DNA from: an uncultured Chryseobacterium sp.
GTDB lineage: Bacteria; Bacteroidota; Bacteroidia; Flavobacteriales; Weeksellaceae
Assembly (NCBI GenBank): GCA_913776245.1
Contig: CAJYLO010000010.1
Span: forward strand, 1 to 64,000
DNA: 64,000 nt
Direction of reading: 5' to 3'
Below are positions 51,077 through 61,259 of this stretch, in pieces (within the stretch, counting starts at the first letter, position 1; every line of letters starts with the position of its first letter). A program made the translations under genes and the position numbers. The notes under the pieces are model-generated. The model was not told the DNA's origin, ran no database searches, and saw nothing but the letters and a program-made list of their open reading frames with translations.

Positions 51077-53356
51077 ATGGAGACACAAAAATTTTATTAT
51101 GACAATTCAATTGTCAGGGCATTTCTATATGCAACCGTCACATTTGGTATCATTGGCTTTCTTCTGGGTCTGGCAGCAGCTTTAATGCTTTTTTATCCTG
51201 AGCTTCCGGAATTTCTTTTCGGCACAGATGATACAACAATACAAAGTTTAAGAAGTGGTAATATCCAGGGACTCATCCATACTCAGGGGGCAATGGGCTT
51301 CGGACGTATAAGGATGCTGCATACAAGTGCAGTGATATTTGCATTTGTCTGTAATTCATTTTTTTGTGGGGCTTATTACAGTATGCAGCGCCTTTTAAAA
51401 ACCAGAATGTACAGCGATACCTTATCCTGGATCCATTTCTGGACCTGGCAGCTGATGATCCTATCTGTAGTGGTAACATTTCTAATGGGTATCAATACTT
51501 CAAAAGAATATGCAGAGCACGAGTGGCCGATAGACATTCTTATCACAATATCCTGGGTTATTTTCGGAATCAATATGTTCGGAACGATCCTGAAGCGCAG
51601 AGTGCGCCACCTGTATGTCGCCATATGGTTTTACATCGGAACCTGGATCGCAGTAGCGATGCTGCATATCTTCAATAATCTTGAAATTCCGCTATCTTTC
51701 ACCAGCTGGAAATCTTACTCCGTATATGCCGGTGTAAAAGATGCTCTTGTACAATGGTGGTACGGTCATAATGCAGTAGCGTTCGTACTAACCACACCTG
51801 TGTTGGGGTTAATGTATTACTTCCTGCCTAAAGCAGCCAACCGACCGGTATTTTCATACAAGCTTTCGGTCATTCACTTCTGGTCGTTAATCTTTGTCTA
51901 TCTTTGGGCAGGACCCCATCACCTTCAGTACACATCATTGCCCGGCTGGGCGCAGGCACTCGGAACAGGATTTTCCATTATGCTGATTGCACCTTCCTGG
52001 GGCGGGATGCTGAATGGACTTCTCACCCTGAGAGGTGCCTGGGATAAAGTCCGTGAAAATCCTATCCTGAAATTCTTCGTAGTTGCGGTTACCTGCTATG
52101 GGATGGCAACATTTGAAGGTCCATTATTAGCCACCAAATCCCTGAATAAGATCGGGCACTACACAGACTGGGTAATAGGTCATGTTCACCTTGGAGCTCT
52201 GGGATGGAACGGGTTTATGGCTTTCGGCGTGATCTACTATCTTGTGCCTTCGCTGTGGCGTACCGAACTCTGGTCAAAAAAATTAGCCAATATGCACTTT
52301 TGGCTTGGAACATTAGGTATCATCTTTTATGCTGTGCCAATGTATATTGCGGGCTTCACACAGGGTTTGATGTGGAAGCAGTTTAATCCGGACGGCACTC
52401 TGGTTTACAAAAACTGGCTGGACACAGTCACGGCAATTCTACCTTATTTCAAAATGCGTTTTATCGGAGGTCTGCTCTACCTGAGCGGCGCAATACTTAT
52501 GGTGGTTAATGTATGGAAAACAATCCGTGCCGGCTCTTTCCAGAAAAATGTTCCTGCAGAAGCACCTGCATTAAAAGCATCGGGATTTGCAAGGAAGCAG
52601 GGAGAAGGTGTTCACCTCTGGCTGGAACGTACACCACTTTATCTTTCCATCCTCGCATTTATTGCCATAGCAATTGGAGGTATCGTTGAAATCATACCAA
52701 CACTCATCATCCAGAACAATGTGCCAGAGATAGCTGCTGTAAAGCCGTATTCACCTTTGGAACTGGAAGGACGTGATCTTTACATCCGGGAAGGGTGCAA
52801 TGCGTGCCACTCACAGATGATAAGGCCATTCCGGGATGAGGTGATCCGTTTTGACGGCAAAAACGGGCAATATTCAAAAGCAGGGGAATTTGTTTATGAC
52901 CGTCCTTTTTTGTGGGGATCCAAACGTACAGGTCCTGACCTGCAGCGTGAAGGCCAAAGAAACCCGGACTCCTGGCATTTTAAACATATGTACAACCCGA
53001 GAATTACATCTGCCGGCTCCATCATGCCACGTTTTCCTTGGCTGATTACCAATAAGCTGAACCGTTCACAAATGACCGATAAGCTGAAACTGATGAAAAA
53101 CAGCTTTAATATCCCATATACAAAAGCTCAAATCGATTCTGCCGATCAGTGGGCTGACCATCAGGCTGCGGCTATAACCGGAAGAATATTTTCCGAAGCA
53201 GGAGATCTGAAAAAACAGATACAGGATGAAAAAAAATTGAAAGGAAACGCTTTCATCCCGCTTGAGCAGCGCGAAATTATTGCAATGATCGCTTATCTGC
53301 AACGTCTCGGCACGGATATCAAAACAACAGATGTCAAAACCGCCAGTGCTAATTAA
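51077..53356 (+). CDS. ccoNO: Fused cbb3-type oxidase subunits I and II (CcoNO)
   Basis: From the ATG at 51077 the product has about 759 residues. The first two thirds are CcoN, with heme and copper ligand His residues in GRIRMLHTSAVIF, WWYGHNAVAFVLTTPVLG, GPHHLQYTSLPGWAQ and VIGHVHLGALGWNG. The remainder is CcoO with one membrane anchor and the heme-c motif CNACH near residue 575. The fusion is common in Bacteroidota. The complex reduces oxygen to water with high affinity and pumps protons. ccoP follows after 21 bp. Confidence 0.94.
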   Translation: METQKFYYDNSIVRAFLYATVTFGIIGFLLGLAAALMLFYPELPEFLFGTDDTTIQSLRSGNIQGLIHTQGAMGFGRIRMLHTSAVIFAFVCNSFFCGAYYSMQRLLKTRMYSDTLSWIHFWTWQLMILSVVVTFLMGINTSKEYAEHEWPIDILITISWVIFGINMFGTILKRRVRHLYVAIWFYIGTWIAVAMLHIFNNLEIPLSFTSWKSYSVYAGVKDALVQWWYGHNAVAFVLTTPVLGLMYYFLPKAANRPVFSYKLSVIHFWSLIFVYLWAGPHHLQYTSLPGWAQALGTGFSIMLIAPSWGGMLNGLLTLRGAWDKVRENPILKFFVVAVTCYGMATFEGPLLATKSLNKIGHYTDWVIGHVHLGALGWNGFMAFGVIYYLVPSLWRTELWSKKLANMHFWLGTLGIIFYAVPMYIAGFTQGLMWKQFNPDGTLVYKNWLDTVTAILPYFKMRFIGGLLYLSGAILMVVNVWKTIRAGSFQKNVPAEAPALKASGFARKQGEGVHLWLERTPLYLSILAFIAIAIGGIVEIIPTLIIQNNVPEIAAVKPYSPLELEGRDLYIREGCNACHSQMIRPFRDEVIRFDGKNGQYSKAGEFVYDRPFLWGSKRTGPDLQREGQRNPDSWHFKHMYNPRITSAGSIMPRFPWLITNKLNRSQMTDKLKLMKNSFNIPYTKAQIDSADQWADHQAAAITGRIFSEAGDLKKQIQDEKKLKGNAFIPLEQREIIAMIAYLQRLGTDIKTTDVKTASAN

Positions 53357-53377
53357 ATCATTTAAAACCCTAAAGCA

Positions 53378-54247
53378 ATGAGACCAAGAACCCTACTTTC
53401 TATTTTCATAGCAGCAGTTATATCCATTATCATTTTCGAAATATCAGATACTAAAGATTATACATCCTTACCATCCTTTTGGGGGCTGATGGTTATACTT
53501 TCCCTGATGATTCTTATTCTTAGCTCTATAGGTGATCTTGTAGAAAATGCAAGGTTCGGAGCTATGAATGATCTTGAAAAGAAACAATATCTCGAAGATA
53601 AAGCTACGCCTTATTTCAAAAAATTGTGGAACTCGGCATTCAAAAAGCAGTCTGCCAGTGAAGAGAAAAGTTTGCTTATAGACCACGGTTTCGACGGTAT
53701 TACCGAACTGGATAATGCATTGCCAAAATGGTGGCTGGGATTATTCTATTTCACAATTACATATTGTGTCATCTATCTTGTGGCATTTGCATTCTCTGAT
53801 TATGCTCATCCTGACGCTGAATATATCAATGAAGCCAAACTGCAGGCTGCAGCAATAAAAGACTATGAAAAAACCGCTCCTGCAGTCAGTATTGAAACTG
53901 CATCTTACAGTGCCGATAATATTGCCGAAGGTGAGCAGATATTTAACACGAATTGTGTCTCCTGCCATTCTCAGGGAGCTAAGGGAGGTATTGGTCCTAA
54001 TCTCACGGACAATACGTGGATCAATATTAAGCAAAAAAGCCTGTTCAAAAATGTTTTCTGGATGCTGGAGAATGGCTCACCTAACAACCCTGCTATGAAA
54101 GCATTTATTAAAGAAGGGATCATCACCGGAAGAGATGCCGAAAAAGTAGCGGCATATATCTACCACATCAACCGTGAGAAGAATCCAGTTACAGTTGCAC
54201 AAGGCGGTGCAGCACCTCAGGGAACAGAAGCTGACTGGCAGGAGTAA
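53378..54247 (+). CDS. ccoP: cbb3-type oxidase subunit III with one heme c (CcoP)
   Basis: The 289-residue subunit has two N-terminal membrane segments (about 5-20 and 30-50), a third at WWLGLFYFTITYCVIYLVAFAF, and one cytochrome c domain with CVSCH near residue 193 and distal Met in a GSPNNPAMKAF context. Proteobacterial CcoP usually has two CxxCH motifs. Only one is present here, as in other flavobacterial oxidases. The N-terminus may include CcoQ/FixQ-like sequence. A terminator follows. Confidence 0.92.
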   Translation: MRPRTLLSIFIAAVISIIIFEISDTKDYTSLPSFWGLMVILSLMILILSSIGDLVENARFGAMNDLEKKQYLEDKATPYFKKLWNSAFKKQSASEEKSLLIDHGFDGITELDNALPKWWLGLFYFTITYCVIYLVAFAFSDYAHPDAEYINEAKLQAAAIKDYEKTAPAVSIETASYSADNIAEGEQIFNTNCVSCHSQGAKGGIGPNLTDNTWINIKQKSLFKNVFWMLENGSPNNPAMKAFIKEGIITGRDAEKVAAYIYHINREKNPVTVAQGGAAPQGTEADWQE

Positions 54248-54266
54248 TTTTCTTTTTCGACTTTAT

Positions 54267-54300
54267 AAATGGGATTTATTGTTTAATATATCCCATTTTT
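54267..54300 (+). terminator. Terminator after ccoP
   Basis: AAATGGGAT and ATCCCATTT form a 9-bp stem around a 14-nt loop, followed by a T-run. Confidence 0.75.
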
Positions 54301-54307
54301 TAATTAA

Positions 54308-54340
54308 AAAAGCTGGTGAGAAAATATCTCGCCAGCTTTG
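54308..54340 (-). terminator. Terminator of the tRNA-Arg gene
   Basis: AAAGCTGG-T-GAGA and TCTC-G-CCAGCTTT form a 13-bp stem (one G-U pair) just 3' of the tRNA on the minus strand, followed by a T-run in that direction. Confidence 0.85.
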
Positions 54341-54414
54341 TGACCTCGGAGGGATTCGAACCCCCAACCGACGGAGCCGAAATCCGTTATTCTATCCAGT
54401 TGAACTACGAAGCC
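54341..54414 (-). tRNA. tRNA-Arg, anticodon TCG
   Basis: The minus-strand sequence folds as a cloverleaf of 74 nt. The 7-bp acceptor stem is GGCTTCG with CGAGGTC and discriminator A. The anticodon stem is ACGGA/TCCGT with loop TTTCGGC, and the T arm contains TTCGAAT. The anticodon TCG (positions 34-36) reads the CGA codon. CCA is not encoded. It lies between ccoP and the outer-membrane protein gene. Confidence 0.92.
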
Positions 54415-54508
54415 ATTTTGTGTTCGAGCATTAATGAGTTGAAGTGTTTGAGTGTTTTGAGGTTGATGACAAATCTCTCAAATTCTACAATCCTCATACT
54501 CTCCTACT

Positions 54509-56290
54509 CTAAAAAATAATCTTCACACCGCCCAGAAACTGCGCACCCAAAACTTTGTAGCCCAGGTAATTCTGGTACTTGGCATTCAGAAGATTATTTC
54601 CGAGTGCAAAAATACTGAAATTTTTGTGAATTTTATACTCTGCGGATAAGTTTAAATCTGCAAATCCTCCAACTTTTTCATTTTTATTTTCTACAGAGGC
54701 ATATTGGTCAGGATTAAAACCACTTGGCGTGATGGAATAAGAATTTGACGTTCTGTCCGTTACGAAATAAGCTTTAAAACCAAGGTTCAGTTTTTTCTCC
54801 AGCATCGTATATTTTGCACCGAGATTAAATTGCACCAAAGGTTTATAATAAACTTCTTCCAGATTATCCAGATTATACTTCATATAATGCAAACCGGCAT
54901 CTACTACCAGGTTTTCCATCGGGAAAGCCTGTAAATCACCTTTAACTTCCATCAAAGTTCCGTTGTCATAGACTGAACTGAAAGTATTTGCAAAATCGTA
55001 ACCTTTCCTTTCTGCATTAACATTGAAATCAAACAAATTATTATTATAAAAAAACTGAGCGTTATTCACTTTGCTGAAGCCTGCATTCACATCGTATTTG
55101 AAAGTCTGGTCCACATCACCTTTCATCCCGAAATAGAAATGGTATTTGGTTTCAGTGGGTGTTAAAACTAAATCAGAAACCAGAAAAGGATTTTCGTCCA
55201 GAAGATTACCATAAGTATTCAGTTTCAAACCGCCATTGATCCCGCCGTAGAACTTGAATTCATCTGCAGCAGCCACCAGAACTTCGGCTCTGGGAAACCA
55301 GTAGAATTTATTGTTCTTTGATTCTTCGGTTACATTATTTGAGTTTTTAGAATTAAGGAAACTAAAATCAGAACCGATCAACAAATAAGAATCGCCTTTA
55401 TAGAATGTTACTTTTGGCGATAAGGTGAAATTGAACTGATTATTGGTATTCTTATTCAGAATGTCAAATTTCGAATTCACCGTTTCCAGACTCAGACCCA
55501 AATCGCCATTGGCTGTGATATTATTATAAACCGCAAAATCGTGCTTTGATAAATTGACATCCACATTCGCATAGTTTTCACTTGCATCAAAATGGTCACT
55601 AAGAAAATATGATTTTACCCGGACATCATTCAGAATATCGTTGGAATAATGATCATAATACCCATTCACACTGAATTTATTAACCTTCTGTTGCAAGTCC
55701 AAATCATTACTCATCGGCGTCAAAGCATAAATCCCGTAATAATTATAATTGTTGAAAGCATAATTCGCATCAATATTAAACTTCCCCGTTTCTGTGTAGA
55801 TATTGGAAAATACACCAATTTTGGCTTCGTTCTGCTTGGAATCCCAATCGTAAACTTTTTTCAGACCGCTTGTGGAAAGATAATGCGCATCGGCTCCAAT
55901 CTCTACATTGTCCTGGATCTTACCTGAAACATTAGCATCTGCCAGGAATTTTCCATAATTCCCATAACCCAACCTGAAATAATTGGATTGATAGTCATTG
56001 GAGAATTTTGGAGAGATATCTTCGCCCTGGATTTCGGTAGTTTTAAAATCGGAAACCGGCGGAACATTCACAATATCATATTTCAGATTGAGTGAATCTT
56101 CCTTTTTCTTGTTGTCCGGCGGATAATTTTTTTCCTGAACAACGGATGTTTTTTTCTTCTCGATTTTCTTGACTTCCGGTTCTCGTTTCCTGTTAAGAAT
56201 CAACTGCTCTTCTTTGATTTGAGCACCTAATTCCGAGATTCCGACTGTTCCCAAAAATGCCAGAACGGCGATATATTTTAGTTTGTTCAT
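54509..56290 (-). CDS. Outer-membrane beta-barrel protein (TonB-receptor-like)
   Basis: The 593-residue product has a signal peptide, a Lys/Glu-rich linker (about residues 30-70) and then a long series of amphipathic strands such as NYFRLGYGNYGKFLADANVSG and NKNEKVGGFADLNLSAEYKI. It ends in the final strand GVKIIF, typical of outer-membrane insertion. The TonB plug domain is missing, so transport by TonB is doubtful. It follows the TPR gene in transcription and the pair recurs in flavobacteria, which suggests a shared envelope role. Confidence 0.82.
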   Translation of the reverse strand: MNKLKYIAVLAFLGTVGISELGAQIKEEQLILNRKREPEVKKIEKKKTSVVQEKNYPPDNKKKEDSLNLKYDIVNVPPVSDFKTTEIQGEDISPKFSNDYQSNYFRLGYGNYGKFLADANVSGKIQDNVEIGADAHYLSTSGLKKVYDWDSKQNEAKIGVFSNIYTETGKFNIDANYAFNNYNYYGIYALTPMSNDLDLQQKVNKFSVNGYYDHYSNDILNDVRVKSYFLSDHFDASENYANVDVNLSKHDFAVYNNITANGDLGLSLETVNSKFDILNKNTNNQFNFTLSPKVTFYKGDSYLLIGSDFSFLNSKNSNNVTEESKNNKFYWFPRAEVLVAAADEFKFYGGINGGLKLNTYGNLLDENPFLVSDLVLTPTETKYHFYFGMKGDVDQTFKYDVNAGFSKVNNAQFFYNNNLFDFNVNAERKGYDFANTFSSVYDNGTLMEVKGDLQAFPMENLVVDAGLHYMKYNLDNLEEVYYKPLVQFNLGAKYTMLEKKLNLGFKAYFVTDRTSNSYSITPSGFNPDQYASVENKNEKVGGFADLNLSAEYKIHKNFSIFALGNNLLNAKYQNYLGYKVLGAQFLGGVKIIF

Positions 56291-56314
56291 TTAAATTTTA
56301 TTTAAAATCAAATT

Positions 56315-56460
56315 AATCGCAAAGGCGCAATTTGTATGGATTCAAAATTCGTTTAAAAGTCGCAAAAAAAGATTCAAATCTTAAACTACAATTCTATCGG
56401 AGATAAAATCTTTGCGTCTCTAAAAACTTTTATTATTAAATTTTTTGCGACTTTGCGATT
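56315..56460. repeat. CGCAAAG-family dispersed repeat with inverted ends
   Basis: AATCGCAAA (56315-56323) is inverted as TTTGCGATT (56452-56460). Inside are GTCGCAAAAAAAG and CTTTGCGTC, also inverted to each other. It lies between the TPR and barrel genes. Confidence 0.7.
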
Positions 56461-56483
56461 AAAATACAAAGCCAACATTTTAC

Positions 56484-59453
56484 TTATTTTTTAATCTGCG
56501 CTTTCACTTCTTTTGCTTCTGCCACAATTTCCGGGAAATCGCCGTAGTTATTGATGATTTCGTCTACCGTGTAACTTGCCTGGTAATTATCTTTCAGTGC
56601 CAGATAGTTTTTCGCCATTATAACCAACGCTTTTGCGCCCCAATATTCTTCCGAAGCATAATTGTTGGCCAATTTGAAAATGGTTTCATTCGACGATTTG
56701 AAAGCTTTTGCTTTATTCTGATAAAATGCTTTGGCGTATAAAGCTTCTGCCGCAACTTCTGTGTTGGAAGATTTTTCCAAAGCCGAGTAAGCTGTTTGTG
56801 CATCCTTATCTTTGCCCTGATTCATCAGGCTTCTTGCTTTGATGACTTTCGCCTGTTCCAGAGTTGCTGCTGAATTTTTCGAATTAGCAATCACAGCATT
56901 AGCATATTTTTCAGCTTCAGCAAAGTTCTTTTCATCCGCATAGATTTTCATCAATTCAACAGAAGCGAAGTTTTTAATCGTAATATTAGTTGAGTTGGCA
57001 CTTTGTTCCAGGTATTTCTTTGCATCAGCCACTTTATCCTGAGCCAGGTAAATCTGAGCCAATCGAACCTGCGCTTCCTGCTGATAATCATTCTGGAAAT
57101 CGGCTACATTCTGTAATGGAAGCAATGCTTTATCCGTTTGTTTTAATTGATAATAACTCTCGCCCAACTCGTATTGCGCTTTGAAAAGATTGTCGCCGGT
57201 TGGACTTTGGTCCAAATATTTTTCGTAGTAAGAAACCGCTTTTGCATAATCTTTCCTGCTGAAACTTTCCTGCGCCAGATTCAGATTGATTTCACTGATT
57301 TCGGTTCCGGAAACATTCACATTGAGACCTTTTGCAAACTGTTCATAACCTGCAACATCGCCATTTTTGATGAAGGCAGGTTTTGCGGCGGCAACAATTT
57401 TGTCGGAATAAGCTGTATTTTTGTACTGATTCGCCAGTTGCCGGAATTCCGAGATCGCTTTATCATTCTGATTCAGATCGGTCAGATTCTGAGCTCTGTA
57501 AATCTGGGAGTTCGCGACAAGATCTTTATCCGGACTTGATTTAATAACTTTATCAAAGTAAGCATTAGAATTGTTAAAATCATCATTCTGAGCATAAGCT
57601 GATGCAATTTCATAATTCGCATCATCCGCATATTCCGAATTCGGATATTTTGAAATCAATGTTTTCAGTTCGGAAATCTTCGCCACCGTATCGCCTTTGA
57701 AACCTAATGCAAGAGCTTTCTGATACAAGGTATAATCGCTGGCATTTTCGGTTTTATTATAGATTTCAAGAGCTTCATTCAGTTGATTGTTGGCGTAATA
57801 CGTATCAGCCAAACGCAGTTCCGCATCCGCTTTGAATTCCTGTTTCGGGAATCTCAGATATTCCTTGAAATATTCCTGAGCAGAAGCAAAATCCTTGGAT
57901 TTGAAATAAGCGTAACCCAAATCATAATCCAACTGTTCACGTTCCGGAAAGCCTTCTGCTGTTTCGTTTTCAAGTTTGGTATAAGTCGCAATAGCAGATT
58001 TATAATCGCCTTTCTGGTAATAGGTCTGGCCCAGCCAATATTGCGCTTTCTTATAGAATTCTTTGTTTAAATTGAATTGAAGGCTGCGCTTAAAATAAGT
58101 TTCAGCGGCATCAAAATTTCCTTTATTAAATTCCTCAGACCCCAAAAGATAAGAAACTTCCTGCTCTATTTTTTTGATTTCATTGGTTTTCTGATCCACT
58201 TTTGAAAGCGCATCCAAAGTGGCTTTATAATCGCCTGAATACAAATAAGACTTCACCAGAAGCGACCTCATTTCCTGAGTTTTCGAGTTTGGATATTTAT
58301 CCAGATACCTTTGAATTACTTTGGATGAATTCTCAAAAGGATTGCCTAATTCATAACTCAATTTTGCATATTGTTCCAAAGCCAGTTGCTGAACTTTCGC
58401 ATCATAATTCATCTGCGACGCATTACGATAAGCCGATAAAGCTTCCTGTTTTTGATTATTTTGTAAATAAGCGTTCCCTAATTGGTAATAAGCATTTTGT
58501 GCGAGTGGCGACTGGCTGTTAATCAACTGATTATAATAGCCAACAGCTTCGGCATTTTTCCTCACCTGAGAAGAAACAAATCCCATTTCGTAAAGGTCGG
58601 TTTCGGACGGCGTTTGCTCCTTATCCAAGAACAACTTTAAGTGCGGATAGGCCGACTGATAATCGCCTTTCATAAAGTAGCTTTCTCCAACTATCTTGTG
58701 GATTTCCGTATCGTAGGCAGTCGTTTTCCCGTTGTTCAGGATATTATTGCCTTCGGAAATTGCCAGATCATAATTCTTCTGATTATAATACATCTGCACG
58801 TAATAAGGTTTTACAAGATGTGCATAGTCTTCATTATTCTTGATCTGGTCAAAGTAAACAAAAGCATTTTCATTTTGTTTATCAGCATAATAAAGATGTC
58901 CCAACATATAAGAAATGGCAGGCTTGCTGTTTTCATCCGCATTTTTGTAAGATTCTTCCAAAGCTTCAATGGCTCCGGCTGAATCGCCTGTCATAAATTT
59001 GGCATAACCCAGCTTCATAATATGCTGTGTGTTTTCCTCTTTGCTCAATTGATATTGATTGACTTTCTGCAAAGTTTCCAAAGCTTTTTCAAAATCCTTT
59101 TTTGCCAAATAATAATCTGCCAAAGGTCCGTTGGCCTGCGCAAAATAAGCCGACTTCGGATATTCCTTCATGAAAGAATTCAGTCCTTCTTCCGCATATT
59201 GCTGCTGCAAAATCACGCCAATCACATTGCTGAAAAACAATGCTGCTTCTTTCCTCGATTGGCTTAAGCTTTTGTTGTAAAAATACTGGCTGGAATATTC
59301 ATATTGGGAAGCGTTGTAAACTTTGGTGTTGTATAGATTCTCTGCCAGACCAAAGTGATAGTCTTCTTTCTGGGTAAAATATTGAGATTGCTGCGCTTCG
59401 GAAATCCCATAAAGGGAAATGAGCGACGTTAATAATATTTTTTTTGAATTCAT
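56484..59453 (-). CDS. Secreted 989-residue TPR protein
   Basis: The protein has a signal peptide and is almost entirely tetratricopeptide-type helices in pairs. Repeats such as AQYWLGQTYYQKGDYKSAIATY, LDYDLGYAYFKSKDFASAQEYF and ANYEIASAYAQNDDFNNSNAYF run from about residue 60 to the end. TPR arrays of this kind often bind envelope proteins or peptidoglycan machinery, but no partner domain is visible. It precedes the outer-membrane barrel gene in the same direction and is separated from it by a repeat. It is one of the longest proteins here. Confidence 0.87.
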   Translation of the reverse strand: MNSKKILLTSLISLYGISEAQQSQYFTQKEDYHFGLAENLYNTKVYNASQYEYSSQYFYNKSLSQSRKEAALFFSNVIGVILQQQYAEEGLNSFMKEYPKSAYFAQANGPLADYYLAKKDFEKALETLQKVNQYQLSKEENTQHIMKLGYAKFMTGDSAGAIEALEESYKNADENSKPAISYMLGHLYYADKQNENAFVYFDQIKNNEDYAHLVKPYYVQMYYNQKNYDLAISEGNNILNNGKTTAYDTEIHKIVGESYFMKGDYQSAYPHLKLFLDKEQTPSETDLYEMGFVSSQVRKNAEAVGYYNQLINSQSPLAQNAYYQLGNAYLQNNQKQEALSAYRNASQMNYDAKVQQLALEQYAKLSYELGNPFENSSKVIQRYLDKYPNSKTQEMRSLLVKSYLYSGDYKATLDALSKVDQKTNEIKKIEQEVSYLLGSEEFNKGNFDAAETYFKRSLQFNLNKEFYKKAQYWLGQTYYQKGDYKSAIATYTKLENETAEGFPEREQLDYDLGYAYFKSKDFASAQEYFKEYLRFPKQEFKADAELRLADTYYANNQLNEALEIYNKTENASDYTLYQKALALGFKGDTVAKISELKTLISKYPNSEYADDANYEIASAYAQNDDFNNSNAYFDKVIKSSPDKDLVANSQIYRAQNLTDLNQNDKAISEFRQLANQYKNTAYSDKIVAAAKPAFIKNGDVAGYEQFAKGLNVNVSGTEISEINLNLAQESFSRKDYAKAVSYYEKYLDQSPTGDNLFKAQYELGESYYQLKQTDKALLPLQNVADFQNDYQQEAQVRLAQIYLAQDKVADAKKYLEQSANSTNITIKNFASVELMKIYADEKNFAEAEKYANAVIANSKNSAATLEQAKVIKARSLMNQGKDKDAQTAYSALEKSSNTEVAAEALYAKAFYQNKAKAFKSSNETIFKLANNYASEEYWGAKALVIMAKNYLALKDNYQASYTVDEIINNYGDFPEIVAEAKEVKAQIKK

Positions 59454-59813
59454 TTTAATTGAATTTTCTTAAATATGTTTGAAAGTCTTTGAGAATCTCG
59501 GACTGACAAAACGCTTGTCAAAGCCAGAGCTTCAACAAAGGTTGTTCCTTTTTCAACGAAAATAGCGAAAAGATATTATTTGTGGGCAGCTTATTTGATT
59601 AAATGTAATTTGTCATCTCAATTTATATTTACTTTTGATTGATTCTTTTCATCACTAATTTTAATACACCTGTTATGATTCTCAATTATTTAAGCTATCT
59701 CTTTGCTTCAAAAATAAACGAGAGCAGGGAATTTATCTACTCTTGTTTTTAAGTATAATGATATAGCAGGTTTGGGGCATCCTAGCTATTGCTTATTTAA
59801 TTATTAAAATCAA
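59454..59813. other. 360-bp gap before the restriction genes
   Basis: It contains TGACAA-N5-TTGTCA (59504-59520) and a terminator-like hairpin at 59716-59748. I see no gene in it. It marks the boundary between the envelope genes and the defence genes. Confidence 0.6.
59716..59748. terminator. Hairpin downstream of mcrC
   Basis: AAACGAGAG (59716-59724) pairs with CTCTTGTTT (59740-59748) with one G-U pair. On the minus strand a T-rich run follows, about 65 bp after the mcrC stop. Confidence 0.6.
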
Positions 59814-61259
59814 TTATTGAGGATCTCTGTTATAATATTTAATCGGCAAGCAAATTCCCATTTTATAGATATTCTGATATGCTTTTATTTCAGAAATTTG
59901 TAATTCAGTTTCGTTATTCAGAGTTGGATAGATAATTAAACAATCTATTATATCTGAATTTTTAACTTTATCCGAAAAGTGATGATAAACTTTCTTCAAG
60001 CGCGCATAACCCGCAACCTGTCTCATATCCTGATGCTCTTTGCTGTTTTCATAATGTAACTTATATTTAGCATCTATAATAACTGGTATTTCATTACCTT
60101 TTTCAGGATTATTATAAAAACCTATAAAATCCACTTCGTTTCCAAATGTTTTCCAATGGTATTTAATCTTTCTGTAAGCTTCATTTTCCAACAATCTTTT
60201 ATACGCATATAACTCAAACAAACGGCTCATATCAATCCAATAAGGCGGTGTTTTTTTTCTGGCTTTATTAGATTTTGTGATTGAATAGGAAAAGTTTTTT
60301 AAAATGAGATCCCCTAAATGGATTGCATCTTTGTATTCTTTATAGAATTTATTATGCTTTACACTTTTTATTTCTTTGATATTTTCCAGCGGACTAATCA
60401 ATTCGAATGCAGAAGAGATATAGTTTATACTGTTCCGGATTTCTGAGTTAACGGATGATAACAGTTCTTTATTTGTTGATAAGTAATTGTTTACAAATTC
60501 CAGTACCTTTTTTAAAAACCGGTTTTCAATACTATTAAAACCAAACTCCTGATATTTGCAAAAAGTATTTGTAACTTTATTTTTAAGGTGGTTTAATTTA
60601 ATTGTTTTAGGAACTAAAATTTTACCTTTTATCCTGCTGTTTAAATTTTCTTCTACGGTATAATATGATTTCTTCAGTCCTTTCTTGACGATTGTTTTCA
60701 TTAAATGTATGAACTGTACGACCAAAAAAGGTGATAAATAATCATTGTCCAAATGCTCTACTTCTATTTCGGGAGCATCCCAATCTATATCCAGAAGCTC
60801 AGATATTTCTTTGGTTGCATCAGGAAGCTTTATTATTTCTGAAAGCATTTTTACCACATCTACTTCCGGTAATGAATTTACTTCTTCTTTACTTTCAATT
60901 TTTGCTTTTGCTGTGTGGTCAACATCTACATCATCTAAATTTTCCTGAATACTTTCCAAAAGTCTATTATTTACTTTTGGAGAAACAAAAATATGATGGT
61001 TATTGGAAATCGTTCCAACTCCAATATAGTAATTGGCTTTTATCTTGCATTTCTCAACATTATTTTCTTTTATATTCTCATACTGAAATACAGAACATCT
61101 GTTATCTTTCCTGAAGTAGAGGCTCTTCTCAATTTCAAGGAATTCTTCAGTATGCTCCCAATGTTCGTAAAGCCTTATGAGCTTAGGCAAAGCGTTGTTC
61201 AATGTCTTTGATTTTTGCGGTTGCAGATTCATTAAAAACTCCGTCTCTAAGGTATTCAT
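59814..61259 (-). CDS. mcrC: McrC-like nuclease subunit of a McrBC restriction system
   Basis: The 481-residue protein has the McrC organisation: an N-terminal beta-rich part that contacts McrB, a helical middle (IKGKILVPKTI) and a C-terminal PD-(D/E)xK-type nuclease with NEVDFIGF and IIDAKYK. McrBC cleaves DNA carrying modified cytosines. It overlaps mcrB by 77 bp if the ATG at 61259 is used. Starts at 61232 or further in would reduce this. I keep 61259 but the N-terminus is uncertain. Confidence 0.88.
   Translation of the reverse strand: MNTLETEFLMNLQPQKSKTLNNALPKLIRLYEHWEHTEEFLEIEKSLYFRKDNRCSVFQYENIKENNVEKCKIKANYYIGVGTISNNHHIFVSPKVNNRLLESIQENLDDVDVDHTAKAKIESKEEVNSLPEVDVVKMLSEIIKLPDATKEISELLDIDWDAPEIEVEHLDNDYLSPFLVVQFIHLMKTIVKKGLKKSYYTVEENLNSRIKGKILVPKTIKLNHLKNKVTNTFCKYQEFGFNSIENRFLKKVLEFVNNYLSTNKELLSSVNSEIRNSINYISSAFELISPLENIKEIKSVKHNKFYKEYKDAIHLGDLILKNFSYSITKSNKARKKTPPYWIDMSRLFELYAYKRLLENEAYRKIKYHWKTFGNEVDFIGFYNNPEKGNEIPVIIDAKYKLHYENSKEHQDMRQVAGYARLKKVYHHFSDKVKNSDIIDCLIIYPTLNNETELQISEIKAYQNIYKMGICLPIKYYNRDPQ

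Noticed and set aside
57147-57539. Hydrophobic antisense frame inside the TPR gene
   Set aside because: Periodic hydrophobic antisense frames are a by-product of TPR codon patterns.
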